Notes: generated by a model from the sequence alone, not told the origin. Shown: positions 40,648 through 49,709, counted from the first letter of the stretch. The stretch is 64,000 bases of DNA from Aedoeadaptatus coli (GCF_900343085.1 NZ_OPYI01000001.1:1-64000); one strand, 5' to 3'. A program made the numbers and translations.

Positions 40648-41791
40648 GTCCTTTACATCAAAGCTGTCGCGATACGCCGTGCCGATTCTGTTTACAATCA
40701 TCATCGCCATCGGCTTATGGATCGCAAAGCCCCCCTTAAGCTACGTTACCTCGGAAATCGGCAAGCGCATGGTGCGCAACACCTTCCTCGTCCTTTCCCT
40801 GATCATTCCCATTATCGCCGGCATGGGGATCAACTTCGGTATCCCCCTGGGCGCCATGAGCGGCCAAATCGGCCTGATCTTCGCCCAAGACTGGGGCATC
40901 ACCGGCCCGGCCGGCATTCTCGTCGCCGTCTTAATCGGCACGCCCATCGCCATTATGCTGGGCAAATTCTCCGGCCACGTCTTAAATCGTGCCCGGGGTC
41001 GAGAAATGATCACCTCAATGATGCTCGCCTTCTTTATGCTGGGCGTGTACATGCTCTTTTTGCTCTACCTGTGCGGGTCCTTGGTGCCCATGCACAATCA
41101 ATCCATGATTTTGTCGAAAGGCTACGGAATCAAAAACTCCATTACCCTGACGACGGGTCATGCCATCGACAACATTCTGCTCTACAACATTAATTTCCCC
41201 GTGTCGGCGACGCAAAGGGTAAACATCGACATCCCCGTGGTGACGATTTTGATCATCGCCCTGCTCTGCGTCTTCATTGTATGGTTCAAAAAGACCAAGC
41301 TGGGCCACGACATGAAGGCCGTCGGCATGGACCAAGTGATTTCCGGAAATGCCGGGATCTACTCCGACAAGGTGCGGGTACAATCCATCGTCATCTCCAC
41401 CGTATTGGCCTGCTACGGGCAAATTATCTATCTGCAAAACATCGGCACCCTGGCCACCTACGCCGGGCAAGACCAAGCGGCCCTTTACGCGGCGGCCTCC
41501 ATCCTCGTCGGCGGCGCCAGCGTCATGCGGGCCTCCATTCCCAACGCCGTTTTGGGAACCATGCTGTTCCACTTAATGTTTATTATCCTGCCCCAAGCCG
41601 GCCGGATCCTTACCGGCGATGCCATGATGGGCGAGTACTTCCGTACCTTCATCTCCTACGGCGTCGTAACCGTTGCCTTGATTATGCACGCGTACAACCG
41701 CCTGAAACAAGCGGAAGAAGCGCGTCAGGAAAACAGGCGAGAGGCATTGAGTGGCGGCGAACCCACATCCGGTGAATCGGCGGCATCGTAA
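40640..41791 (+). CDS. ABC importer permease 2 (BPD_transp_2 type)
   Basis: 383 residues, RBS AGGAGG. Similar to permease 1: AGMGINFGIPLGAMSGQIG, RARGREMITSMMLAFFMLG, KLGHDMKAVGMDQVISGNAG and ASILVGGASVMRASIPNAV, with about nine membrane segments and a charged C-terminal tail. With the first permease it should form a heterodimeric channel. Confidence 0.9.
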   Translation: MNKSFTSKLSRYAVPILFTIIIAIGLWIAKPPLSYVTSEIGKRMVRNTFLVLSLIIPIIAGMGINFGIPLGAMSGQIGLIFAQDWGITGPAGILVAVLIGTPIAIMLGKFSGHVLNRARGREMITSMMLAFFMLGVYMLFLLYLCGSLVPMHNQSMILSKGYGIKNSITLTTGHAIDNILLYNINFPVSATQRVNIDIPVVTILIIALLCVFIVWFKKTKLGHDMKAVGMDQVISGNAGIYSDKVRVQSIVISTVLACYGQIIYLQNIGTLATYAGQDQAALYAAASILVGGASVMRASIPNAVLGTMLFHLMFIILPQAGRILTGDAMMGEYFRTFISYGVVTVALIMHAYNRLKQAEEARQENRREALSGGEPTSGESAAS

Positions 41792-41798
41792 CATGATG

Positions 41799-41823
41799 AA
41801 GAGACTCGAAAGGGTCTCTTTTC
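41799..41823 (+). terminator. Terminator of the ABC importer operon
   Basis: Stem AAGAGACTC/GGGTCTCTT with loop GAAA and TTTTC. Confidence 0.82.
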
Positions 41824-41890
41824 ATTTTGGCCGCAAGAGGTGGTAAAATAGATAGCATCGAAAAAGGATTGGTTTTTCCAGGAGGTGTTT

Positions 41891-42643
41891 ATGTTTAAGA
41901 ATGAAGTCGACCGCGTCGGGCAGGCGGCGGCGGACAAGGTTCGCTTTTTAAATGAAAATCCCGGCGGCTATTTCGTCTCATCCCTCATGGCGGGGATGTA
42001 CATCGGTTTCGGTATTTTGCTTTCCTTTACAATTGGCTCCATGGGCTCCTTGCCCCTTATGAAGCTTTTCATGGGCATGTCCTTCGCCTGTGCCTTGAGT
42101 TTAGTCGTTATGGCCGGGGCGGAGCTTTTTACGGGCAATAACATGGTCATGGCCACGGGCTTTATGCAAAAAACCGTGTCGGCCAAGGAGATGCTGAAGC
42201 TCTGGCTGATTTGCTACGTGGGCAATTGGCTGGGGAGCATTCTTCTCGCCTGGATTTTTTCCCGCACCGGGCTTATGACCGAGGCCTTCTGCGAGACGGT
42301 GGCGAAGGCGGCTGCGGCAAAGGTGAGCATTCCCTTCGGCGCGCTGCTTCTTCGCGCCGCATTATGTAATATGCTCGTGTGCCTCGGCGTGTGGTGCTCC
42401 ATAAAAATGGCCTCGGAGTCGGGGAAACTCATTATGATCTTCTGGATCATCGTCATTTTTTTCACCGCAGGCTTCGAACACTCCGTCGCCAATATGACGC
42501 TCTTATCCCTGGATTTTATGGCGCCGGCCACGGCCATGACCATGGGAAGTTACCTCTACAATATTTTAACGGTCTCTTTGGGCAATATGATCGGGGGCGT
42601 TTTCTTCGTCGCCGTGCCCTACACCCTTATGGCGAAAAAATAA
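41891..42643 (+). CDS. Formate/nitrite transporter family channel
   Basis: 250 residues. The start is the ATG at 41891 after CCAGGAGG; the GTG at 41885 lies inside the RBS. Six membrane segments with family loops: GGYFVSSLMAGMYIGFGILL, GAELFTGNNMVMATG, WLICYVGNWLGS, CNMLVCLGVW and FFTAGFEHSVANM with the central conserved histidine. These pentameric channels move formate, nitrite or hydrosulfide; in a PFOR-using anaerobe any is possible. Pyruvate formate-lyase is not in the window. Monocistronic, closed by a terminator. Confidence 0.93.
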   Translation: MFKNEVDRVGQAAADKVRFLNENPGGYFVSSLMAGMYIGFGILLSFTIGSMGSLPLMKLFMGMSFACALSLVVMAGAELFTGNNMVMATGFMQKTVSAKEMLKLWLICYVGNWLGSILLAWIFSRTGLMTEAFCETVAKAAAAKVSIPFGALLLRAALCNMLVCLGVWCSIKMASESGKLIMIFWIIVIFFTAGFEHSVANMTLLSLDFMAPATAMTMGSYLYNILTVSLGNMIGGVFFVAVPYTLMAKK

Positions 42644-42657
42644 ATTTTTCTAATAGC

Positions 42658-42686
42658 AAAGCGATCGGCGTTCCGGTCGCTTTTTG
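42658..42686 (+). terminator. Terminator of the FNT gene
   Basis: Stem AAAGCGATCGG/CCGGTCGCTTT with a short loop and five T. Confidence 0.85.
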
Positions 42687-42767
42687 CTTATTTCCATGCT
42701 TAAAAGCTCGGTTCATGGTATAGTTAAGTAGACAACAGTAAAGTTCAGAAACAGAAAGGAAGATTTT

Positions 42768-43646
42768 ATGCACTACACAGGACAAACATTTCGCCCGCCG
42801 AGAGAGGCATACAGCCCCCTATTGGAAGTGACGGTGGGCTGTTCCCATAACGAATGCACTTACTGCGCCATGTATAAGGACGTGAGTTTCAGAAAGGCGC
42901 CGAAGGAGCAGGTGATTGCGGATCTTCAAGAGCTTTCGTCCTATGCCGATCGCCTGGACCGCATCTTTCTCTTAAACGGCGATCCCTTTATTTTGGACAC
43001 GGACTACCTTCTGGAAATCGCCGATTGGATTTACGAGTACCTGCCCAATATCGAGACCATTACCTGCTACGCGTCGATTTTCGACATAAAAAATAAAAGC
43101 GTGGAGGATTTGAAGCGGCTGAGAAAGGCCGGGTACAATCAATTGTACATCGGCATCGAAACGGCCCACGATCCCACATTAAAGCGCATTAAAAAGGGCT
43201 GCACCCAAGAAGACGAGTATCGGGAACTGGCCAAGTTGGAAGAAGCGGGCATCGACTGGATCTGCATGGTCATGTCAGGCATTGCCGGCAAGGAAGACAG
43301 CTTCGCCCACGCCGAGGAAACTGCGGCACTTTTAAACAAGCATCAACCCTTGAGCGTCTCGCCTCTCACCACCTCGGTTCACGCGGGCACGGAGCTCGCG
43401 GAAGAAGTGGCGCGGGGGGATTTCGTGCCTCTGACGGAAGGGGACATTCTTCTCGAGGAAATCCACCTTTTGGAAAAATTGGATCTCAACCCGCGGGCGC
43501 TGTTTTTCGGCGTTCACGCCTATAACACGGCGCCGGTCATCGGCCGCTTCTCGGAAAAAGAAGAGATGCTCAGAAAGCTTCGGGCGGTCTACGATAGCAT
43601 GACGGAAGAACAGAAAAACGCGCGGCTGCAACGCTACGGCTATTAA
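42768..43646 (+). CDS. Radical SAM protein
   Basis: 292 residues, RBS GAAAGGAAG. The 4Fe-4S/SAM motif is CSHNECTYC (C-x4-C-x2-C, near residues 25-33) rather than the usual CxxxCxxC. FLLNGDPFIL, YIGIETAHDP and GIDWICMVMSGIAGK follow as in the Elp3/biotin-synthase-like barrel family. The reaction is not evident; relatives are mostly unassigned B12-independent radical SAM proteins. It overlaps the next gene by 1 bp and is probably cotranscribed with the decarboxylase-like and YciI-like genes. Confidence 0.9.
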   Translation: MHYTGQTFRPPREAYSPLLEVTVGCSHNECTYCAMYKDVSFRKAPKEQVIADLQELSSYADRLDRIFLLNGDPFILDTDYLLEIADWIYEYLPNIETITCYASIFDIKNKSVEDLKRLRKAGYNQLYIGIETAHDPTLKRIKKGCTQEDEYRELAKLEEAGIDWICMVMSGIAGKEDSFAHAEETAALLNKHQPLSVSPLTTSVHAGTELAEEVARGDFVPLTEGDILLEEIHLLEKLDLNPRALFFGVHAYNTAPVIGRFSEKEEMLRKLRAVYDSMTEEQKNARLQRYGY

Positions 43647-44989
43647 TGAAAAGGCCTCTCTATGAAGCTGTAAAAGGCCTTCGCGGCGGGGCGAACTTCG
43701 CCATGCCCGGGCATAAGGGCCGTGTGGCTTTCGATTTTGACTTCGGGGACGATTGGACGGAAGTCACCGGGGCGGACAATCTCTTGGATCCCACGGAGGC
43801 CATCGCCGAAGCCCAAGCTGAAATCGCCGCGGCCTACGGCGTGAAGAAAAGCGTCATCGTCCCGGCGGGCTCCACTGCGGGGATCAAGCTGGCCCTTTAT
43901 CTCGCGTTAAAGCCCGGGGAGAAGATTTTGATTCAGCGCAATTCCCACCAGTCCCTCTTTCACGGGGCCGTGGCGTTGGATCTTCACCTCTCTTACCTGT
44001 CGGCAAATGTGGACGAGGCCACGGGTCTCTTTTCCGGCGTGGATCCCGAGGATGTGAAAAAGGCTTTAGACGAAGACCCGTCCATTGCCGCCGTGTTTTT
44101 GACGAGCCCCGACTACTTCGGCGGCGGCTTAAAGCTGAAAGAAATCGCGGACATCGTCCACGCTCGGAACAAGACTCTCATCGTGGACGAGGCCCACGGC
44201 GCCCACTGGGCCTTTACGCCTCTGGCGAAGTTCAGCGCCGTCAATTATGCCGATTACACGGTGCAGTCTCTGCACAAAACCATGGCGGCTCTCACCGGAG
44301 CGGCGCTCTTGCACATAAATAAAGAAGTGGACGAGAAGAAGCTCTTAAAAGGCATGGGCCTCTTTCTCTCCACCTCGCCATCCTATTTGCTCATGTTGTC
44401 CTCGGAATACGCCGTGGCGGCGGGGAAAGACATGGATTGGAAGAAACTCCTGCGCTTTCGTGAGCAAATCGAAAAGCGCCTGCCCCAACTTACTGTCGTA
44501 AAGGCGCGGGGGAATTTTATAGCCTGCGAAGATCCCATGAAGTTTCTCTTTCACCTGCCCGGCTATCGGGGCGACGATGTGGTGTCCCTTTTGGCGGAGG
44601 AAGGTGTTTACTTGGAGATGGGCGACGCTTATTACGCCCTGGCGATTTTGTCTCCCTATCACGAGGACGAGGACGTGGAACGCTTGATTCGCGCCATTCG
44701 ATCCCTTCCGAAAAAAGAAGAGGGAAGCGGCTTCGAAAAGGGTATATATCCCGAAACGGAGGCGGTCTTTCGGCCGAGGGAAGCCTTTTTTGCGGAGACG
44801 GAAAGCGTATCCATCGACGAGGCGAAAGGCCGAGTGGCGGCACAAAACATGACGCCTTATCCGCCGGGCATTCCCGTCGTCACCTATGGCGAGCGGATCA
44901 CGGAGGAAGTGATTCGGGCGATTAAAGGGAGGAAAGACATCCCGGGCTTTGAAGGCGGAAAAATCACGGTCATTAAGGAGGCATTATGA
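43646..44989 (+). CDS. Orn/Lys/Arg decarboxylase-like PLP enzyme
   Basis: 447 residues, short form without the N-terminal receiver-like domain. The N-terminus shows FAMPGHKGR, TEVTGADNLLDP and VIVPAGSTAGIK. The catalytic lysine is in QSLHKTMAALTGAALLH, after DEAHGAHW. The C-terminal domain has GRVAAQNMTPYPPGIPVVTYGERI, typical of the family. It should decarboxylate a basic amino acid to a polyamine or diamine (lysine, arginine or ornithine); the substrate cannot be told. Its overlaps with the radical SAM gene and the YciI-like gene point to one pathway. Confidence 0.91.
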   Translation: MKRPLYEAVKGLRGGANFAMPGHKGRVAFDFDFGDDWTEVTGADNLLDPTEAIAEAQAEIAAAYGVKKSVIVPAGSTAGIKLALYLALKPGEKILIQRNSHQSLFHGAVALDLHLSYLSANVDEATGLFSGVDPEDVKKALDEDPSIAAVFLTSPDYFGGGLKLKEIADIVHARNKTLIVDEAHGAHWAFTPLAKFSAVNYADYTVQSLHKTMAALTGAALLHINKEVDEKKLLKGMGLFLSTSPSYLLMLSSEYAVAAGKDMDWKKLLRFREQIEKRLPQLTVVKARGNFIACEDPMKFLFHLPGYRGDDVVSLLAEEGVYLEMGDAYYALAILSPYHEDEDVERLIRAIRSLPKKEEGSGFEKGIYPETEAVFRPREAFFAETESVSIDEAKGRVAAQNMTPYPPGIPVVTYGERITEEVIRAIKGRKDIPGFEGGKITVIKEAL

Positions 44990-45291
44990 AGTATTATCTC
45001 ATCGAAGGCAAGTTCAAGACCTTCAGCTTTTCACTTTACGACGACGAAAACAAGGATCTGAAGGCGGAATTCGACGCCTTTATCCAAGCGGGCATGGACC
45101 GGGGGGATTTCCTCATGTTCGGCGACAAGGCCCACGGCCTTCTCGGCCTGGCAAAAGGCAGCCATTTAGACGATGTGCTTTCGGAATTCGAAAGCGATCC
45201 GCTGACCTTGGCCGATGTGGTGGAATACCGAATCGTGGAAATCGAAGATGCCGTGATCAGCAAGCATCCGGAGAAATTTTTAGAAAAATAA
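44986..45291 (+). CDS. YciI-like (dimeric alpha-beta barrel) protein
   Basis: 101 residues, RBS AAGGAGG; ATGA overlap with the decarboxylase-like gene. MKYYLIEGKFK at the start, a GMDRGDFLMFGDKA turn and a last beta strand EYRIVEIED fit the YciI/ferredoxin-like barrel fold. These small proteins are of unclear function, sometimes enzymes or binding partners. Third gene of the radical SAM operon. Confidence 0.8.
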   Translation: MKYYLIEGKFKTFSFSLYDDENKDLKAEFDAFIQAGMDRGDFLMFGDKAHGLLGLAKGSHLDDVLSEFESDPLTLADVVEYRIVEIEDAVISKHPEKFLEK

Positions 45292-45298
45292 ACAAGCA

Positions 45299-45323
45299 AA
45301 AAGCGAGCACATAGGCTCGCTTT
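45299..45323 (+). terminator. Hairpin after the YciI-like gene
   Basis: AAAGCGAGC/GCTCGCTTT with a 5-nt loop; only three T follow, so it may be a partial terminator. Confidence 0.6.
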
Positions 45324-45384
45324 GGACGCAAGACAAACGACAAACACTATTAGGGGTTTATCTTCTGATGTGCGTACCTTTATG

Positions 45385-45420
45385 AAAAATGCCGAAGTCC
45401 AAAGGGGCTTCGGCATTTTT
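45385..45420. terminator. Bidirectional terminator between convergent genes
   Basis: Perfect 13-bp stem AAAAATGCCGAAG/CTTCGGCATTTTT with a 10-nt loop. It can stop both the rightward radical SAM operon and the leftward second sigma operon. Confidence 0.88.
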
Positions 45421-45492
45421 GCGATTAATGGGTTAATAGCTGATGTGATTTATTTTTTACTTCCAAAGACGTCATTTTACGAAGGGCACGAT

Positions 45493-46539
45493 TCATTGGC
45501 CTGCAGTCAAATCAAAGGTAAATTCGTCGCCCGTTGCCTGTTCCTCACCGGACTCTTTCCCGCTACGGTTGGGAAGCTCCGCTTTGTATAATTGACATTT
45601 CAATGATGTGATGTCGTTTAACAATTCATCGGCAGTGACTTCGCTGGTAACCGGCGAGAAGTAGAGGGTCGACGTGTTTTCATCTGCTTCGATCGTTTCA
45701 AAATAAACCAAGCGACCTTTGGAATCTCTCGCCTTCACCGAAAAAATAGTGTCCTTCGCCGATGGCGGATAGGTGAGTGTCATTTTTTGTGAAGCCGGGC
45801 TCATGGTGAATTCTTTAATCATAATCCCGTTTGAATTCGGCACGACAAAATCTTTTGAGATGATCCTTTTCTCCATTTTCATCTTCGCCATATCCACATG
45901 GGTGGTAATAGAAATTTTTTTGCTGTTGCCTAAAAGCGTGTCAAAGATAAACTCCAGCTGTGCAGTGCCTTCCTTCGGTAGGGGACTTTCCAAGGAATAC
46001 ATTAAAGATGTGGCAGTAACATTCGGATTGCCCGGCAAATTTCCTTCCTGGCCGCTTGAGCCGAGGATGCTGACTTTTTTTCCGTTTACTTTAAGCTCCG
46101 TTAAGTTGGCACCCTCCGACAGCTTTTCACCCGGACCATTGAAGCTCAAAAGCACGGCGTAGAGATTATTGTCCTCTGTCGTGATGGTATCCAAAACATA
46201 TTTTTTGCCGTCGATTTCGAAGGGTTCATGTAATTTGACGCTATACTTGTCTACATCGGCTGAAAGACCCATTGCACTCGATAAGCTCAAGGTGATGCTG
46301 TCCGCGAGGTCTTTCGTCTTTGCTAAAACATAGCCGTTGGATGCGTGGTTCGTGACGCCAAAAGCCAACAGCAATATGGCCGCGATTGTCCCCGTATTTC
46401 TGACGAAAAGTTGTCTCTTGTTGTTGCGTTTCAATTTCTTCACCGCCTTTTTGAGATTTTCTCTTTCAAAAGTCTCGAGAGGAATCTCTTCGTACTCTAT
46501 TTTTATATCGTTCAATCGATCGTAAAGATTATCTTTCAT
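45493..46539 (-). CDS. Putative anti-sigma factor of the second ECF pair
   Basis: 348 residues. Cytosolic N-terminal domain (about 1-45, charged), one membrane segment near 48-62 (GTIAAILLLAFGV), then a large extracytoplasmic region with beta-rich repeats (KVNGKKVSIL, SKGRLVYFETIE). This DUF4179-like layout is usual for anti-sigma factors paired with ECF sigmas. ATGA overlap with the sigma gene. The pair is more AT-rich than its surroundings, hinting at acquisition. Confidence 0.8.
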   Translation of the reverse strand: MKDNLYDRLNDIKIEYEEIPLETFERENLKKAVKKLKRNNKRQLFVRNTGTIAAILLLAFGVTNHASNGYVLAKTKDLADSITLSLSSAMGLSADVDKYSVKLHEPFEIDGKKYVLDTITTEDNNLYAVLLSFNGPGEKLSEGANLTELKVNGKKVSILGSSGQEGNLPGNPNVTATSLMYSLESPLPKEGTAQLEFIFDTLLGNSKKISITTHVDMAKMKMEKRIISKDFVVPNSNGIMIKEFTMSPASQKMTLTYPPSAKDTIFSVKARDSKGRLVYFETIEADENTSTLYFSPVTSEVTADELLNDITSLKCQLYKAELPNRSGKESGEEQATGDEFTFDLTAGQ

Positions 46540-47051
46540 ACATTTTCACCTCTCCATCTTCTTAAAAGCTTCCTCGCCCTGCTGACCTTTTGATAGGCAT
46601 TTTCCGTAGAAATATGTTGCTCCGATGCCGCCTCGCCATAGGAAAGCCCGCGAATAAAAATATTTTCAAAGAGTTTTTTATCCTCATCGTCTAAGGCGGA
46701 CAGAGCTTCTTCTATTTCTAAATTGGAATGGATGTCGGAATCTTTTGTCGCGGAATTTTCGTCGAGAAGAATAGCTTCAAATTTACTTTCTCTTCGGAGC
46801 AAATCGATGGCTTTATATTTTGAAACCGCAGCACACCAATTTTTAAAAGAAGACCTCTTCGGATCAAAATAGTCGATATTTTGCCAGATACTTAAAAGAG
46901 AATCATTCATCGCCTCGTCCCAAAGGCTCGGGTATTTCCAAAGTGTTTTTGAGATAACGCCTTTTAACACTTTTCCATAGACTTCGATCACGACGTACAA
47001 CGCGTCTTCATCTCTGTTCTTCAGCCTTTGTATCAAATCTCTATTCTCCAT
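46536..47051 (-). CDS. ECF-type RNA polymerase sigma factor, second pair
   Basis: 171 residues, start ATG at 47051 after GAAAGGAGGAA; the longer frame runs into non-coding sequence. Region 2 has DEDALYVVIEVYGKVL, WDEAMNDSLLSIWQNIDYFD and FKNWCAAVSKYKAIDLLR; region 4 has LDDEDKKLFENIFIRGLSYGEAA and ENAYQKVSRARKLLR. It should be sequestered by the membrane protein encoded downstream and activated on signal. Confidence 0.92.
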   Translation of the reverse strand: MENRDLIQRLKNRDEDALYVVIEVYGKVLKGVISKTLWKYPSLWDEAMNDSLLSIWQNIDYFDPKRSSFKNWCAAVSKYKAIDLLRRESKFEAILLDENSATKDSDIHSNLEIEEALSALDDEDKKLFENIFIRGLSYGEAASEQHISTENAYQKVSRARKLLRRWRGENV

Positions 47052-47058
47052 ACTTCCT

Positions 47059-47077
47059 CCTTTCACTAGTATATTCG
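47059..47077 (-). promoter_or_regulatory. Shared -10-like motif upstream of ECF sigma 2
   Basis: The minus strand reads CGAATATACTAGTGAAAGG, matching the same-position motif of ECF sigma 1 (21031-21049) at 16 of 19 positions. Confidence 0.45.
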
Positions 47078-47254
47078 TGTTGAGAGTCGTCGTTCTGACA
47101 ATTTTTTTGAAGGAACTTGTTATTAAAAAAAGACAAGCCCATCTATTTCGGATTGCAGACAAATCGAAAACGTCCCTTTTTTTATGGTGTGAAGCCGACC
47201 GGCTGTTTTTAATAGTTTACTACTTAGAGCTTAAAGAGGTTTGAAGACACAAAA

Positions 47255-47288
47255 AAGGAAGGGTGAATCGGGTGATTCTCCCTTCCTT
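47255..47288 (-). terminator. Terminator of the metF-metH operon
   Basis: 15-bp stem AAGGAAGGGTGAATC/GATTCTCCCTTCCTT with one mismatch and loop GGGT; six T follow on the minus strand. Confidence 0.8.
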
Positions 47289-47301
47289 AACCATTACTCT
47301 G

Positions 47302-47325
47302 AAGCGAGCATCGGCTCGCTTTTTC
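47302..47325 (+). terminator. Hairpin facing rightward between convergent sequences
   Basis: AAGCGAGC/GCTCGCTT with loop ATCG and T-run on the plus strand. No rightward gene ends here, so it may guard metH against antisense transcription. Confidence 0.55.
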
Positions 47326-47336
47326 TATGTCGAAAT

Positions 47337-49709
47337 TTACTTGTCTTCAAAAAATGTTTCCGCATAGCGCACGGAAGCCATGGCGTCTTTGCAGTAAGCG
47401 TGGGCGCCGATTTCTTCGGCGTAGTCTTCCGTTAAGACGGCGCCGCCCACCATGACCTTCGTCTCCGGCGCTTCTTTTTTCAGGAGGCGAATGGTTTCTT
47501 CCATAAAGGGAACCGTGGTGGTCATGAGAGCGGAGAGGCCCACAAGGGGAATGTTCTCTTCTTTCACGGCCTCGACGATTTTTTCCGGAGACACGTCTTT
47601 TCCCAAGTCCAAAATATCGAAGCCGTAATTTTCCAAGAGGGCCTTCACGATGTTTTTTCCGATGTCGTGGATGTCGCCTTTTACCGTGGCCACGAGTATG
47701 CGACCTTTGTTTTCGGCAACATTGCCTTCTTCGTCCATCTTGGCGCGGATCACCGTAAAGGCCGCGGCGGCGGCATCGGCGGCGCGAAGAAGTTGGGGAA
47801 GGAAGAGGGTCTTTTCCTCGAAGCCCCGGCCCACTTTGTCCAAAGAGGGAACCAAGTAGCCGTTAATAATGTCGATGGGGCTGTGATCGGAAAGAAGGGC
47901 CACGGTCATGTCTTTGGCGTCTTTACTCAGGCCCTTTTCGATGGCGTAGGATAAATCCCGGTCGCCGCTATGGGCCGCGGTCTTTTCTTCCTCCGTAAAG
48001 GCGGCGATAAATTCGCTGAAATCCGGATCGCAGCCTAAGAGGGCCATGGAGGATTTGTAGGCCTTTTGCATAAGGGCCGAGGAGGGATTCACGATCCCTG
48101 CGCTGAGGCCTGCGGCGAGGCACATGGCGTAGAAATTGCTGTTAATGAGCTCCCGATTGGGCAGGCCGAAGGAAATGTTGGACACGCCCAAGGTGGAGTG
48201 GAGTCCGCGAGCCTTCAATCGGCGCAAGGTCTCCAGGACGACGACGGCACCGTCTTTTTGGCTGGAGATGGTCATGGCCAAAGGATCGAAGAGAAAAGCT
48301 TCAGGCTCCAGTCCGTAGCGGGCGCCTTCTCGGAGGATGGCATCCACGATGGCCATGCGCTTTTCCACGGTTTTCGGAATGCCCTCGTCGTCTAAGAGAA
48401 GGGCCACGCACAGGCCGCCGTATTTTTTCGCGATGGGAAAGACGGCGTCCATGGTGGATTTTTTGCCGCTCACGGAATTAAGTAAGGGCCGGCCGTTGTA
48501 GATTCGGGCGGCGGCTTCCATGGCATCGGGATTGCTTGTGTCGATGGCCAGGGGCAGATCGCACACCCCTTGCAGGGCGCGGATCATTTCCGGGAGCACC
48601 GCCACTTCATCCAGGCCTGGCACGCCCACATTCACGTCCAGGACGTGGGCGCCGTCCTCTTCCTCCTCCAGGGCGATGGCTAATACCGCCGAGGTGTGGC
48701 GATCCTTCAGGGCCTGCCCGAGGTATTTCTTTCCCGTGGGATTGAGCCGCTCGCCGATCATCACCGGTTTTTCGTCGAAGTCCACGACATGGGTGTAGGA
48801 GCTTACGGCGGATCGGGGACGCCCCTTCGGCGGGGCGACGTCAATGGCGCGGGTTTTCTCCACGGTTTTTTCGATGTAGGCGGGCAGGGTGCCGCAGCAG
48901 CCGCCGAGCACGCGCACGCCCATCTCCGCAAACTGAATCATGTAATCGGAAAAGGCCTCGGCGTCGATGTCGTAGGTGGTTTTTCCGTCTTTCATGCTGG
49001 GCAGGCCGGCATTGGGGCTCACGATCAGGGGGATCGTTGAGAGGGAAGCCATTTTTTCCATAAGTGGGAGGGTTTGCACCGGGCCGAAGGAGCAGTTCAT
49101 GCCCATGGCGTCGGCGCCTAAGGCCGTGGTCATTTCCACATAGGCGTCCATGTCGCAGCCCGTTAAGAGGCGCCCGTCTTCCTGAAAGGCGGCGGTGACG
49201 AAGACGGGAAGATCGGAATTTTCTTTTGCGGCGAGAAGAGCCGCTTTGATTTCGTAAGTATCGGACATGGTTTCGATGGTAATGAGATCCGCCCCGGCCG
49301 CGGCGCCGGCTACGACGATTTCCTTAAAACAATCGTAGGCGTCTTCGAAGGCCACATCCCCCAAAGGCGCCAGGATTTTTCCCAAGGGGCCGATGTCCAA
49401 CGACACGTAGCCGGCACCTTCCGCCTTTACGGCGGCTTTTCCGTTGGCCACGGCAGCGGCCACCACCGTTTCTACGGACACGTCGGAATCCGCAAACTTA
49501 AAGCGGTTGGCGCCGAAGGTATTGGTGAGAATAATGTCCGCGCCGCTCCTTAAATAGGCTCGGTGCATGTCCACGATCACCTCGGGGGCATCGATGTTTA
49601 AAAGTTCCGGCAGGGCGCCGGCCTTCAAGCCCTGTTGTTGCAAATAGGTGCCGCAGGCGCCGTCGTAGTAGAGGCGGCCGTTTTTTAATGAATCAAGTAG
49701 CGATGTCAT
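47337..49709 (-). CDS. metH: Cobalamin-dependent methionine synthase, short form
   Basis: 790 residues. The homocysteine domain (about 1-290) has zinc ligands Cys206 (GMNCSFGP) and Cys271/Cys272 (GGCCGT). The folate domain (about 310-560) has MIGERLNPTGKK and DVNVGVPGLDE. The B12 cap and Rossmann part end the protein, with cobalamin His681 in GDIHDIGKN. The C-terminal SAM-dependent reactivation domain of long MetH is missing and is supplied by the neighbouring gene, with which it overlaps by 4 bp. It transfers methyl from methyl-THF to homocysteine. Confidence 0.96.
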   Translation of the reverse strand: MTSLLDSLKNGRLYYDGACGTYLQQQGLKAGALPELLNIDAPEVIVDMHRAYLRSGADIILTNTFGANRFKFADSDVSVETVVAAAVANGKAAVKAEGAGYVSLDIGPLGKILAPLGDVAFEDAYDCFKEIVVAGAAAGADLITIETMSDTYEIKAALLAAKENSDLPVFVTAAFQEDGRLLTGCDMDAYVEMTTALGADAMGMNCSFGPVQTLPLMEKMASLSTIPLIVSPNAGLPSMKDGKTTYDIDAEAFSDYMIQFAEMGVRVLGGCCGTLPAYIEKTVEKTRAIDVAPPKGRPRSAVSSYTHVVDFDEKPVMIGERLNPTGKKYLGQALKDRHTSAVLAIALEEEEDGAHVLDVNVGVPGLDEVAVLPEMIRALQGVCDLPLAIDTSNPDAMEAAARIYNGRPLLNSVSGKKSTMDAVFPIAKKYGGLCVALLLDDEGIPKTVEKRMAIVDAILREGARYGLEPEAFLFDPLAMTISSQKDGAVVVLETLRRLKARGLHSTLGVSNISFGLPNRELINSNFYAMCLAAGLSAGIVNPSSALMQKAYKSSMALLGCDPDFSEFIAAFTEEEKTAAHSGDRDLSYAIEKGLSKDAKDMTVALLSDHSPIDIINGYLVPSLDKVGRGFEEKTLFLPQLLRAADAAAAAFTVIRAKMDEEGNVAENKGRILVATVKGDIHDIGKNIVKALLENYGFDILDLGKDVSPEKIVEAVKEENIPLVGLSALMTTTVPFMEETIRLLKKEAPETKVMVGGAVLTEDYAEEIGAHAYCKDAMASVRYAETFFEDK

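Noticed and set aside
45036-45416. Antisense ORF over the YciI-like gene (126 codons)
   Set aside because: It mirrors a well-supported gene, crosses two hairpins and lacks an RBS.
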